From positions 1-64,000 of the forward strand of contig NZ_CAUYTL010000006.1 in assembly GCF_963575615.1 (NCBI RefSeq): a DNA stretch of 64,000 nt. Direction: 5' to 3'. This stretch comes from Listeria_A hofi (GTDB lineage Bacteria; Bacillota; Bacilli; Lactobacillales; Listeriaceae). Made by a program: the position numbers and the translations under genes. Below, piece by piece: positions 8,331 to 16,237 of this stretch; the stretch's first letter is position 1, and each line of letters opens with the position of its first letter. Under the pieces are notes generated by a model. It had not been told where the DNA came from. It saw only the letters and a list, made by a program, of their open reading frames with translations, and made no database searches.

Positions 8331-9032
8331 TTACCATTCAATGCTGTCAATCGAAACTGGATTTGCCTGAATTTTGACATCACGAACTTTGGCGTTATTA
8401 ATCTCAATAATACGGTCAGCAATGGGTGTAATAGCGGTATTATGCGTTATAACAATCACTGTCGTACCAGTATTTCGACACGTATCTTGTAACAATTTTA
8501 AAACTGATTTCCCGGTGTTATAATCAAGCGCACCAGTTGGCTCATCACAAAGCAATAATTTCGGTTGTTTAGCAAGGGCACGCGCAATGGCAACTCGTTG
8601 CTGCTCCCCGCCTGAGAGCTGGGCAGGGAAATTATCCATGCGTTCTTCCAAGCCAACCTGCTTCAAAACAACCTCGGCGTCTATCGCGTTCGGCGAAATT
8701 TGCGTCGCGAGTTCTACATTTTCCTTCGCAGTCAAACTTGGCACTAAATTATAAAATTGGAACACAAACCCAACATCTTTTCTTCGATATCCTGTCAATT
8801 GTTTGGCATTAAAAGCTGCAATGTCTGTCCCGTCAATATAAACATGCCCCTCATCGCTCATATCCATTCCACCCAAAATATTGAGCACAGTGGACTTTCC
8901 AGCGCCAGAAGGACCAACAATAATCACAAATTCACCTTGTTCAATTTGAAATGTAATACCATCATTTGCCGTTACTATTTTCTCGCCTAGTTGATAGCGC
9001 TTATATATCTGATCTATTTCGACAAAAGCCAT
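8331..9032 (-). CDS. ABC transporter ATP-binding protein (MacB/LolD type)
   Basis: Cytoplasmic ATPase partner of the FtsX-type permease. It has Walker A GPSGAGKST near residue 43, the Q-loop in FVFQFYNLVP, signature LSGGEQQRVAIARAL, Walker B LLLCDEPTGALD, and the switch His in VIVITHN, all in the order of the LolD/MacB subfamily. The start at 9032 (MAFVEIDQIY) is preferred because GGGGAT lies upstream; an ATG 18 bases earlier is possible. Operon of two genes on the minus strand with a -10 element upstream. Confidence 0.92.
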   Translation of the reverse strand: MAFVEIDQIYKRYQLGEKIVTANDGITFQIEQGEFVIIVGPSGAGKSTVLNILGGMDMSDEGHVYIDGTDIAAFNAKQLTGYRRKDVGFVFQFYNLVPSLTAKENVELATQISPNAIDAEVVLKQVGLEERMDNFPAQLSGGEQQRVAIARALAKQPKLLLCDEPTGALDYNTGKSVLKLLQDTCRNTGTTVIVITHNTAITPIADRIIEINNAKVRDVKIQANPVSIDSIEW

Positions 9033-9078
9033 TTTAGCATCCCCATCCACGTGTTAATTTTCGAACATTAATATTTTC

Positions 9079-9084
9079 ATTATA
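9079..9084 (-). promoter_or_regulatory. -10 element of the ABC exporter operon
   Basis: On the minus strand TATAAT, preceded by TGC, lies 47 bases before the ATPase start. No good -35 hexamer is visible in the A/T-rich stretch further upstream. Confidence 0.5.
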
Positions 9085-9190
9085 GCACAAAATTTTCAAA
9101 AAAACTCCCAAATTTAAAAATAATAAACCGCTTCATTCCAGCTATACAGCCAAATTGAAAACACATCTAGAACAAGTGTTCGTTTTTTCC

Positions 9191-9233
9191 TTGACTTCGG
9201 ATTCAGCGGGGTTTATAGTAAGGTTACTCCTTA
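9191..9233 (+). promoter_or_regulatory. Promoter with overlapping dyads before the phage-like cassette
   Basis: TTGACT at 9191-9196 and TATAGT at 9214-9219 are exactly 17 bases apart. Two overlapping inverted repeats cover the start site: AGTAA-GG-TTACT at 9217-9228 and TAAGG-TTACT-CCTTA at 9219-9233. The placement suits a repressor operator. Strong promoter match; the operator role is inferred. Confidence 0.72.
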
Positions 9234-9259
9234 AAAAATGGGACAAGGGAGAGATAAAC

Positions 9260-9562
9260 ATGAACAAAAAAAGGCAGAGAGAAATCAACGTTCTATTCTC
9301 GCGGCTGGTTGATTTTCACAACGAACAAGACGTTTCATTTTACCAATGTAAAGGCACATGTTTTGTATGTCGTAAAATCAGAAATCTGAGAAAAGAACAG
9401 AAGAAATTAGAGAATAATGATGAGGAAGCAAGTGAAATCCGCACACAAGTATCTCTCATCAGCTACTTTTCAACTTACTCGAAGAAGCAATTAGCAACTT
9501 GGGACGATAAGGAAAGGCGGCACCTATATGAATCAATTTTAACCAAAATAAAGCAGTCTTAG
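9260..9562 (+). CDS. Small protein with a CxxxCxxC motif, phage-cassette member
   Basis: A 100-residue cytoplasmic protein, not recognised. It is basic and helical, with one cluster CKGTCFVC (C-x3-C-x2-C) at about residues 29-36 that could bind zinc or iron, followed by a Lys/Glu-rich helix. The start at 9260 is set by AAGGGAGAG at 9245-9253; the reading frame is open further upstream but without a better site. It is the first gene after a strong promoter and is 14 bases from an ArpU-like regulator gene, so it is probably of phage origin. Function unknown. Confidence 0.65.
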   Translation: MNKKRQREINVLFSRLVDFHNEQDVSFYQCKGTCFVCRKIRNLRKEQKKLENNDEEASEIRTQVSLISYFSTYSKKQLATWDDKERRHLYESILTKIKQS

Positions 9563-9576
9563 GGGGAACATAATGA

Positions 9577-9930
9577 ATGAGCAAATGCAAAGAAGCCGAG
9601 CGATTATTGTTCAAGTACAACACATTACTACTAAGCCTACCAAAACGAAGCATGCCAAGACGAACGGAACAAAACGAATTGAGACTAACCAAAAAAATCT
9701 CCGAAGAACCAGCATATATCGAAATTAAGCGAATAGCAGAAGCGATAAATAAGCTAAACAGTGATCAACGGGAAGTCCTTTTAGCGAAATACATGTCGCG
9801 ACGCAAGCTGACTAATATTGAGGTGTACATGAGTATAGGGTGGAGTGAGTCTCATTACTATCGATTAAAGAAAGCAGCATTAGAAGGATTTTTAATGGCA
9901 TATGAAGCCGAGCAATTAGTATTTATATAA
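9577..9930 (+). CDS. ArpU-like phage late transcription regulator
   Basis: A 117-residue protein with a sigma-like helix-turn-helix. The C-terminal half (about residues 58-110) has the ArpU pattern: a helix (RIAEAINKLNSDQREVLLAKY), a linker, then NIEVYMSIGWSESHYYRLKK as the recognition region. ArpU-type proteins activate late or holin genes in Gram-positive phages. Here the next gene is a holin-like protein. A rival ATG at 9573 in another frame has better spacing from GGGGG but opens only about 50 codons. No other phage structural genes are near, so this is a small domesticated or remnant cassette. Confidence 0.65.
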   Translation: MSKCKEAERLLFKYNTLLLSLPKRSMPRRTEQNELRLTKKISEEPAYIEIKRIAEAINKLNSDQREVLLAKYMSRRKLTNIEVYMSIGWSESHYYRLKKAALEGFLMAYEAEQLVFI

Positions 9931-9960
9931 GTTAAGGAGAATCATACTTGAAGGGGAGGT

Positions 9961-10224
9961 ATGATGGAGATGGAGAAGAAAAACTACTATAGTTTGGAAG
10001 TGATTATTACGGGACTAGAGAATTTAGTGGCGAACGCAACCGAAATCACATTTGGTATCCTTTTTATAGCCTTGTTAGTATGGATGATGCGCAAAAATGA
10101 CGAACGGGAAGAGCGTTACCAAAGGACAATTGATAATTTGAGTGAATTAGCTAGCGAGATTAAAATCATCGAACAAGCAGTCAACGAGATGCGAGCAGAT
10201 GTAATAGAGCTGAAAGTAAAATAG
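9961..10224 (+). CDS. BhlA/UviB-like holin-related small membrane protein
   Basis: An 87-residue protein with one membrane segment (about residues 28-45, ITFGILFIALLVWMM) followed by a charged stretch (RKNDEREERYQRTIDNL) and a C-terminal coiled coil, the layout of BhlA/UviB bacteriocin-holin-like proteins. Several ATGs lie at the start (9961, 9964, 9970); GGAGG at 9955-9959 fits the second or third best. It follows the ArpU-like regulator gene by 30 bases. It could form membrane lesions or be a remnant of a lysis module; no endolysin gene is nearby. Confidence 0.65.
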   Translation: MMEMEKKNYYSLEVIITGLENLVANATEITFGILFIALLVWMMRKNDEREERYQRTIDNLSELASEIKIIEQAVNEMRADVIELKVK

Positions 10225-10230
10225 ATACGA

Positions 10231-10266
10231 ACAGCCTCGATGCTTCATCATGAGCACCAAGGCTGT
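10231..10266. terminator. Hairpin between convergent genes
   Basis: ACAGCCT pairs with AGGCTGT, with TGCT/AGCA inside. It lacks a clear T tract, so termination strength is uncertain. It lies between the holin-like gene and the end of the peptide transporter operon. Confidence 0.45.
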
Positions 10267-10275
10267 ACATATAGT

Positions 10276-11181
10276 TTATTTATGAATGTCTCGTGGTTCT
10301 AAGCCTCTGCGGAAGACATCGCCAAGAACATTAAATGACAAGATAGTTAGTAAAATCAAGGCACCAGGGAATAACGCTAAATAAGTAGCGTCACCGATGT
10401 AGCCTTGCGCGTTGTTCAACATGCTGCCCCAAGAGGAATTAGGTTGTTGAACACCTAATCCTAAGAAGCTTAGCGCTGATTCGGTAAGGATGGCGGCGGC
10501 AATATTCAAAGAAGCCGCTACAACAATCGAAGGCATTGCGTTAGGGATAATATGGCGAACAATGATATGCCAAACTCCTGCGCCACTCGATTTGGAGTAT
10601 AGTATGAATTCGCGCTCCTTTAGTGACAGAGTTTCTGCACGGACAATTCGGGCGACATCCATCCAAGATAGCAGCCCGATAATCAAGATAATATTTCCGA
10701 TGCCCGGTTTTAAATAAGCATTCAAAATCATTAACAAGAAGAATGATGGAATAGACATGAAAATATCTAAGAACCGCATTAACAGACTGTCGACAATACC
10801 ACCGAAGAAACCACTGATTGTTCCAGCTATCGTTCCCACAACAAGGGCAATTAACATAGCAAGGAAGCCAACAGTTAATGATACACGACCTCCATAGAGC
10901 ACACGCGTGAAGTAATCGCGACCATGATCATCTGTTCCAAACCAATGCGAGCTGCTTGGTGGAAGTAGCTTGTCTTGAATAGATAGAGCATTTGGATCAT
11001 ATGGTGATAAGAATGCTAGACTACAAGCAAGCGCTAAAAAGACTAGTATTCCAATTGATATAAGTCCGCGTTTTTCACTTAATAAGAAATGCCAAAATGT
11101 ACGTTCACGCGGTAGCTGTGCTTTTTCAGGAGGTCGGGCATTTTTAGGTTTTGTGAATTTACTTAAATCTGCTTTCATCAT
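10276..11181 (-). CDS. Peptide ABC transporter permease, OppC/DppC family
   Basis: Inner-membrane permease of a peptide/nickel-type importer, 301 residues. It has an N-terminal cytoplasmic tail, the OppC_N segment near residue 40, the GTDDHGRDYFTRVLYGGR signature, about six membrane segments, and the EAA loop for ATPase docking (SSGAGVWHIIVRHIIPNAMPS). The first ATG is adjacent to the OppB-like gene end, so the two are co-translated. No OppD or OppF ATPase gene is present in this operon; an ATPase from elsewhere must power it. The layout resembles the L. monocytogenes lmo0135-lmo0137 locus, linked to cysteine or peptide uptake (from memory). Confidence 0.9.
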   Translation of the reverse strand: MMKADLSKFTKPKNARPPEKAQLPRERTFWHFLLSEKRGLISIGILVFLALACSLAFLSPYDPNALSIQDKLLPPSSSHWFGTDDHGRDYFTRVLYGGRVSLTVGFLAMLIALVVGTIAGTISGFFGGIVDSLLMRFLDIFMSIPSFFLLMILNAYLKPGIGNIILIIGLLSWMDVARIVRAETLSLKEREFILYSKSSGAGVWHIIVRHIIPNAMPSIVVAASLNIAAAILTESALSFLGLGVQQPNSSWGSMLNNAQGYIGDATYLALFPGALILLTILSFNVLGDVFRRGLEPRDIHK

Positions 11182-11182
11182 G

Positions 11183-12133
11183 TTAGCTAACCTCCCTTAT
11201 ACGTGGGTCAATGATAGTATAGGCCACATCGGCAAGTAAGTTACCAATAATTAGTAACAAGGCAGAGAACATTGTGATGGCCATAATCATTGGATAATCG
11301 AGTTGGAAAATAGCGTTGATTCCAAGAGACCCCATACCGGGCCAAGAAAAAACGCTTTCTGTGATAAAGGCTCCAGTGATGATTTGTGGCAAGTACATAC
11401 CGAGAAGCGTGATAACTGGAAGCAATGAATTTTTAAGGACATGATCACGCATAATTTGTGCTTTAGAAAGTCCTTTTGCATAGCCAAACAAAACATATTC
11501 TTCTTTCAACTGATTGATCGTGTTGGATCTGACGTAGCGGTAATAGGATGCGCAACCTTGGAAAGTAAGCGCGGTGACTGGCAGGATTGCATGCTTTGCT
11601 ATATCCCAGAATGATTCAACGCCAATTGTTCGCATTCCTAAACTTGGAAGCCAATGAAGGCGAATTGCAAAGACATCAATTAAAATCATAGCAAACCAAA
11701 AAATAGGAATCGAGATACCCACATAAGAAATAGCATTTAAAACTCGATCTAGTTTTGTATCTTCATAGGCTGCAGCTAGAAGACCAAGTGGAATGGATAA
11801 AAGCAACGTAAAAAACAGAGCAGTTCCCATCAAGCCAATTGTTGCAGGGAGGCGCTCGATAATTTGGCCGAGAACGGGTTGGTTATTGATTAAAGAGTAA
11901 CCAAAATTTCCTTGAAGCACATTTCCTAGCCATTTGAAGTACTGTACGTAAATCGGTTGATCGAGACCTAGGCTTTGCCGTATCCGTTCGACATCTTCAG
12001 GATTCATATTTGGCGTGACAAAAGAGGAGATTGGATCTCCAGGCGCCAATTGAACTAATGCGAAGGATACTAGCGAGATAACGAATAGCATCGGTATAAT
12101 TTGTAATACACGTTTGAAGATAGTTTGTATCAT
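11183..12133 (-). CDS. Peptide ABC transporter permease, OppB/DppB family
   Basis: Inner-membrane permease, 316 residues, pairing with the OppC-type protein. It begins with a membrane helix (RVLQIIPMLFVISLVSFALV), then QLAPGDP and QSLGLDQPI.QYFKWL typical of OppB, six membrane segments, and the EAA loop near FGYAKGLSKAQIMRDHVLKNSL. The start at 12133 is preferred over a slightly longer form because AAGGGG lies about 10 bases upstream. An intercistronic stem-loop separates it from the binding-protein gene, which probably lowers permease expression relative to the binding protein. Confidence 0.9.
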   Translation of the reverse strand: MIQTIFKRVLQIIPMLFVISLVSFALVQLAPGDPISSFVTPNMNPEDVERIRQSLGLDQPIYVQYFKWLGNVLQGNFGYSLINNQPVLGQIIERLPATIGLMGTALFFTLLLSIPLGLLAAAYEDTKLDRVLNAISYVGISIPIFWFAMILIDVFAIRLHWLPSLGMRTIGVESFWDIAKHAILPVTALTFQGCASYYRYVRSNTINQLKEEYVLFGYAKGLSKAQIMRDHVLKNSLLPVITLLGMYLPQIITGAFITESVFSWPGMGSLGINAIFQLDYPMIMAITMFSALLLIIGNLLADVAYTIIDPRIREVS

Positions 12134-12175
12134 GAAGAAAAGCCCCTTACCCAAAAAATATAGTGAAACAACGTA

Positions 12176-12230
12176 AAGCCCTCACTGAACGGGAAAATTG
12201 GAGCTTAGCTTTCCCGTCAGTTTGGGGCTT
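12176..12230 (-). terminator. Intercistronic stem-loop between binding protein and permeases
   Basis: A long imperfect hairpin: AAGCCC, ACTG and ACGGGAAA on one arm match TTTCCCGT, CAGT and GGGGCTT on the other. It has no long T tract on the minus strand, so it likely acts as a partial terminator or 3' mRNA stabiliser for the binding protein message. Confidence 0.65.
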
Positions 12231-12272
12231 CATTATACACATTTAGTTATTATAGCATGCAAGAGGCTACTT

Positions 12273-13835
12273 TTACTTAATATAAAGCTTGGATAGATCG
12301 CGGAACATTGTTACAGGTTGCGGTGTTGCTTCTTTTGTGCCTTGATATTTTTTGTCAATTGCAAGTACGGCATTATCATAGGAGATTGGATAAATCACAG
12401 CATCATCGGCAATTGTCGTTTGAATTTGTTCGTAGATGTTCTGGCGTTTTGTTTCGTCAGCCGTTACAGCGCCTTCGTTCCATAGTTTATCTACCGCAGG
12501 ATTACTGTAATTCGAGTAGTTGTATGGTTCGCCTGTCATGTATAGTGTTTTATACGGATCAGGGTCATTACCCATGATGTAGCCACCAAGCATTAAGGAG
12601 TAAGCATCACTTTTACGGTCAAGTGTGATGTTATTCATCGCTGTTGGATCGGTTGGTTTTAGTTCTAGGGAAACACCGATGGATTTCAATTGTTCTTGGA
12701 TGTAGAGCGCGATACTTTCTTGTGCTTTGCTGTTGTTTAGATAAATGATGTTGAGTTTATCAGAAGATTTATAGCCACTCTTCGCTAAAAGTTCTTTAGC
12801 TTTAGCTATATCTTGGCTATATGTTTCTACTTTATCGGTGAAGAATTTCGTGTTTTCAGTTAAGAAAGAGCTTGCAGGTTGTGCATATTCTTGTGAACCA
12901 TAAGCTGCATCAATTAAATCTTTACGATCTAATGTAAGTGAAATAGCTTGGCGTAAGTCTTTGGATTTGAGAGCTGTGACATTTTGGTTAAATGCAACAT
13001 AACTTAAGCGATTTTCTGGATAAGTTATAATATTGACGTCACTAGCTTTTTCAACTTTATTGCGTTCAGCAGGTTGAATAGATTTCAAGTTGATTTCGCC
13101 ATTTTGTAAAGCAAGGTTAGCTGCATTTTGATCTTTAGTAATGCGATATGTTACTTTATCAAGTTTTGGTTTACCGTCAAAGTAATCGTCGAACTTCTCT
13201 AACGAGTAATATTCACCTGATTTATAGTTTACGAATTTATACGGACCAGATCCGACGGGCTTATTGTTTTTATCACTCTTACCGATATCGGCAACACCTT
13301 CAAAAATGTGTTTTGGAATCGGGAAGAATGTATTTAGTGTGTTTTCAAAGGCTGGTGCTACTTGAGGGAGTGTGAATTTAACAGTTGTTGCGTTCTCAGC
13401 GACTGCTTTCACAGGTTTATTATCAAATACCCAGCTTCCACGGAAAGGGCTGTTCTGTTTTTCATCAAGGATAGCGTTGACACTAAATACTACGTCATCG
13501 GCAGTGAGTGGTTTCCCATCATGCCATTTAAGACCGTCTTTTAGCGTGACTGTATACGTCAAATTATCAGCAGAAACATCTAGTTTATCCGCGAGTGCAG
13601 GTTTGCCGTCGTACTCCCAAAATAGTGGTGCGTAAAGAGCCTGTTGGATAGTAAGTGTAACCCGGTCGCTTGAATAAAGTGGATTAACAACTTCAGGGTC
13701 GCCTGGAACCCCAATAATGATAGAATTATTGTCTTTGGAGCCACTAGCACTGTCAGAAGAACTACCAGATCCTCCGCAAGCTGCTAATACCAATATTAAA
13801 GTTAATGTGAAAACGAATAAAATACCTTTTTTCAT
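12273..13835 (-). CDS. Peptide/oligopeptide-binding lipoprotein (SBP family 5)
   Basis: Extracellular lipoprotein of the SBP_bac_5 family, 520 residues. The signal peptide ends in a lipobox LAAC with the lipidated Cys at 20, followed by a Ser/Gly linker. Family landmarks include SADNLTYTVTLKDGLKWHDG and PLTADDVVFSVNAI, GSGPYKF and LRQAISLTLDRKDLI. It captures peptides or a related amino compound for the two permeases encoded downstream. It has its own promoter and a stem-loop after it. Similarity to the Listeria CtpP (lmo0135) lipoprotein is recalled, not tested; if right, cysteine uptake is a candidate role. Confidence 0.9.
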   Translation of the reverse strand: MKKGILFVFTLTLILVLAACGGSGSSSDSASGSKDNNSIIIGVPGDPEVVNPLYSSDRVTLTIQQALYAPLFWEYDGKPALADKLDVSADNLTYTVTLKDGLKWHDGKPLTADDVVFSVNAILDEKQNSPFRGSWVFDNKPVKAVAENATTVKFTLPQVAPAFENTLNTFFPIPKHIFEGVADIGKSDKNNKPVGSGPYKFVNYKSGEYYSLEKFDDYFDGKPKLDKVTYRITKDQNAANLALQNGEINLKSIQPAERNKVEKASDVNIITYPENRLSYVAFNQNVTALKSKDLRQAISLTLDRKDLIDAAYGSQEYAQPASSFLTENTKFFTDKVETYSQDIAKAKELLAKSGYKSSDKLNIIYLNNSKAQESIALYIQEQLKSIGVSLELKPTDPTAMNNITLDRKSDAYSLMLGGYIMGNDPDPYKTLYMTGEPYNYSNYSNPAVDKLWNEGAVTADETKRQNIYEQIQTTIADDAVIYPISYDNAVLAIDKKYQGTKEATPQPVTMFRDLSKLYIK

Positions 13836-13903
13836 ACTTTCTCCCCTTTTCTTAAGCGTTGACTTTTTAATTCTTACTCTATAAGTAGGAATTGGTTATA
13901 CTT

Positions 13904-13932
13904 AAAATACCTTGATTCGGATTTAAAGTCAA
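13904..13932 (-). promoter_or_regulatory. Promoter of the peptide-uptake operon
   Basis: On the minus strand TTGACT (13927-13932) and TATTTT (13904-13909) are 17 bases apart, about 70 bases upstream of the binding protein start. Confidence 0.7.
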
Positions 13933-14001
13933 GCTATTGTGACTAGATGATAAAACTATTTTTGGTGGCGTTGTTTTTGATATAATGATGGAGATATAGA
14001 A

Positions 14002-14979
14002 ATGGGAGTAGTGATGCGAGTGATGGATTATAAAGCTGCTGTGGAAACACCTGCATATGATTTTCTAAGGAAGAATAAAGATTTGAATGGGATTGCTTAT
14101 TTGGTGGCCAGTGGATCTCATGGTTATGGGACGAATACTAAAGCGAGTGATTTGGATTTGCGCGGTTTTTTAATAGAGGATGAGCGATATTTATACGGAC
14201 TGCATAAGTTTGAGCAGTTTGAGGAGAAAGAGACGGACACAGTTATTTTCGGTGCGCAGAAGTTTATTAAACTATGTGCACAGGGGAATCCTAATATGCT
14301 GGAATTGCTAGGTGTTGAGGATGAGGAAATAGTTGTGTGTTCAAAGATTGGTAGAATGGTCAGGAATCATGCAGATTTATTTTTAACAAAGCGGGTTGAG
14401 CAGACGTTTGGAAATTACGCGAATGCACAGTTGAAACGCTTGCAAAATGCTTTAGTCCGTAATGAGGCATCAGAGGCAATACAAGAGCAACATATTTTAG
14501 AGACGTTACAGAGGCAGATAGGACATTTTGATAAGAAGTATGCGAAATTGGAGGAAGGTGGATTAGAGTTAAGGATCGAGAATGGGCAAATTGTTATGGA
14601 TGCATCTTTACGTGGGTACCCGTTGCGTGATTTTGCAGGTATTTATGGTGAGATGCAAGGGACGATACGAACGTATAACAAATTAGGAAGAACGCCTCAT
14701 CTAAAAGATTCACCACGACTTTATAAACACGCGATGCATTTGGTGCGAATGTTAGTTACTGGGAGGGATATTTTAGAGGGAAAAGGAATTATTACGAAAC
14801 GGCGAGCGGAGAACGGTTTATTGATGATGATTCGGAATGAGGAATTGTCTTTTGAGGAAATTTTTGAGAAGGTTTCAGTTTTGCAAGAAGAGTTTGAGCA
14901 AGCGGCTAAGGAGTCGGAGCTTCCAGAGCAGGTGGACATGGATAAAGTAGAGGAACTGTTAATTTCGTTGTATAAATGA
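14002..14979 (+). CDS. RlaP-type predicted nucleotidyltransferase
   Basis: A 325-residue cytoplasmic protein of the DNA polymerase beta-like nucleotidyltransferase superfamily (PF10127-like). The active-site pattern is intact: GSHGYGT starting near residue 38, then SDLDLRG with the metal-binding Asp50 and Asp52. The later helical part is typical of the RlaP group, sometimes proposed to act in RNA repair or ligation. TATAAT at 13981-13986 precedes it. Starts at 14002 or 14014 are both possible; GGAG and GGGAG lie before them. Substrate unknown. Confidence 0.8.
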   Translation: MGVVMRVMDYKAAVETPAYDFLRKNKDLNGIAYLVASGSHGYGTNTKASDLDLRGFLIEDERYLYGLHKFEQFEEKETDTVIFGAQKFIKLCAQGNPNMLELLGVEDEEIVVCSKIGRMVRNHADLFLTKRVEQTFGNYANAQLKRLQNALVRNEASEAIQEQHILETLQRQIGHFDKKYAKLEEGGLELRIENGQIVMDASLRGYPLRDFAGIYGEMQGTIRTYNKLGRTPHLKDSPRLYKHAMHLVRMLVTGRDILEGKGIITKRRAENGLLMMIRNEELSFEEIFEKVSVLQEEFEQAAKESELPEQVDMDKVEELLISLYK

Positions 14980-14986
14980 AAATCCC

Positions 14987-15005
14987 AGCATAGGAGCACT
15001 ATGCT
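14987..15005. terminator. Short hairpin between convergent genes
   Basis: AGCATA at 14987-14992 pairs with TATGCT at 15000-15005, with flanking CC/GG. No T tract; weak terminator candidate. Confidence 0.4.
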
Positions 15006-15022
15006 AGGACAGAGAGGTTATT

Positions 15023-15580
15023 TTAGTCGTCCTTTTTGCTAAACCAGCCTTTTTTAGCGCTTTTTTTGGCATCGTCCTCTGCTTGTTGGGCTTGATTTAT
15101 TTCGCGAGCAACAAGATTTGCATCCATACGAATGACGCGACCGCCTAATTTGTTATTTACTAATTCGTTAATGTATTCATTGTGTTCTTCTTCTGCGATT
15201 AGGATAACACCAGTTTGATCCTCGGGTATTGTTTCCAATGTTTTTTCGAAAACGTTCATAGCGTCACGTATTTCTTTGGCATCTTGAGAGGAACCAATGA
15301 TTGCGCCGGTCATCCAGCCTAACAGAACGCCTAGCGGGCCACCGAGGATACCTACTAGCATACCAATTAGACTGCCTTTCATGTTTTTATCGCCGCCTGT
15401 GAAATCTAGAAAGTCCTTGGCGTTTATTTTATGATTGTGATCGTGTTCTACGACCGCCATTTGCTCACCGTGAATTTTTCTTTCCGCGTGCATCGTTTTG
15501 ATTTCTGAGAATGCTTGGTAGGACTTGCTTTCTGTTTCGAAGTTCATGATGAGTACTGTTTTATTTGTTTGTTTACTCAT
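15023..15580 (-). CDS. DUF1269 family membrane-associated protein
   Basis: A 185-residue protein with an N-terminal alpha/beta domain (VLIMNFETESKSYQAFSEIK), a Gly-rich hydrophobic hairpin (about 88-115, SLIGMLVGILGGPLGVLLGWMTGAIIG), a second alpha/beta part, and a Lys/Asp-rich tail. This is the DUF1269 (PF06897) layout. It resembles glycine-zipper proteins that insert in the membrane. Function unknown; members are often stress-inducible. Ribosome site AGGAGG precedes the ATG. The upstream sequence fits both a sigma-B and a sigma-A promoter. Confidence 0.8.
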   Translation of the reverse strand: MSKQTNKTVLIMNFETESKSYQAFSEIKTMHAERKIHGEQMAVVEHDHNHKINAKDFLDFTGGDKNMKGSLIGMLVGILGGPLGVLLGWMTGAIIGSSQDAKEIRDAMNVFEKTLETIPEDQTGVILIAEEEHNEYINELVNNKLGGRVIRMDANLVAREINQAQQAEDDAKKSAKKGWFSKKDD

Positions 15581-15639
15581 ATTGAATAGCCTCCTAAAAT
15601 TTTCTATGGAATATCGGCAATATACGCCTTGCTTTTAGT

Positions 15640-15662
15640 ATACTCGTTCTATGTGTTAAAAC
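15640..15662 (-). promoter_or_regulatory. Possible sigma-B (or sigma-A) promoter of the DUF1269 gene
   Basis: On the minus strand GTTT (15659-15662) and GAGTAT (15640-15645) are 13 bases apart, one mismatch from the Listeria sigma-B pattern GTTT-N13-17-GGGWAT. The same DNA also reads TTGTTT-N16-TATACT for sigma-A, so the choice is open. Confidence 0.4.
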
Positions 15663-15740
15663 AAAATGTTAACTATTTTTAGTTTTGTATGATGTGACTA
15701 GGGAAATGATTAATTAGGAAATGAAAGGTGGAGGAATATC

Positions 15741-16106
15741 ATGATAGAAGGTTTCGAGGGAATTAATATCGCTGTAAATGATCCAAAAACGTTTGTCCTT
15801 TTTTACAAAGATCAGTTAGGTGTGCCTTTGGTGTTTGAAGGACATGGCAATTATGTCGGTGCCAAATTGGCTTTTTCTAGGAATGATCCGGGAATTATTG
15901 TTTGGGATAAAGCGAGTGGGGATGTGGCGGTACATGATCTTACGGAATTTGTTTTCCGCTCAGCAGATTTAGATAAAACGTATGAAACATTGAAGTTCAA
16001 CGGTGTGGATATTCAGCCTCCTTTTTTAGCGGAATGGGGCGGAAAAGAGTTGCGTTGTGCTGATCCTGAGGGAAATAGCATTTTAATCTTAGAAGAGGCG
16101 TATTAA
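15741..16106 (+). CDS. VOC family (glyoxalase/dioxygenase-like) protein
   Basis: A 121-residue single-domain protein of the vicinal oxygen chelate fold: two beta-alpha-beta-beta-beta modules, with FEGINIAVNDPKTFVLFYKDQLG at the start and ADPEGNSILILEE at the end, where the last Glu is the usual metal ligand. The first metal ligand, often His or Glu at the start, appears replaced by Asn (NIAV), so it may not be a classic metal glyoxalase. Ribosome site AAAGGTGGAGG. Single gene. Substrate unknown. Confidence 0.8.
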   Translation: MIEGFEGINIAVNDPKTFVLFYKDQLGVPLVFEGHGNYVGAKLAFSRNDPGIIVWDKASGDVAVHDLTEFVFRSADLDKTYETLKFNGVDIQPPFLAEWGGKELRCADPEGNSILILEEAY

Positions 16107-16122
16107 TTGGATTTATTTGTTG

Positions 16123-16154
16123 ATAGCTAGTTTAACGACTGGCTATTTTTTTTT
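16123..16154 (+). terminator. Terminator after the VOC gene
   Basis: ATAGCTAGT pairs with ACTGGCTAT, one wobble, followed by nine T. Confidence 0.85.
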
Positions 16155-16178
16155 GCCTAAAAATCAATTATTAATAGC

Positions 16179-16204
16179 TATTATATCATAATTATGATAT
16201 AATA
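16179..16204 (+). promoter_or_regulatory. 26-bp perfect palindrome, likely antitoxin autoregulatory operator
   Basis: A perfect palindrome spans 16179-16204 (left arm TATTATATCATAA, centred between 16191 and 16192). It overlaps a TATAAT at 16198-16203, and further TGATA/ATGATA half sites follow at 16205-16220. It lies 34 bases before the Phd/YefM-like gene, where such antitoxins bind to repress their own promoter. Confidence 0.65.
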
Positions 16205-16237
16205 ATGATAATATTATGATAAGAGGAGGGCAAGGAG

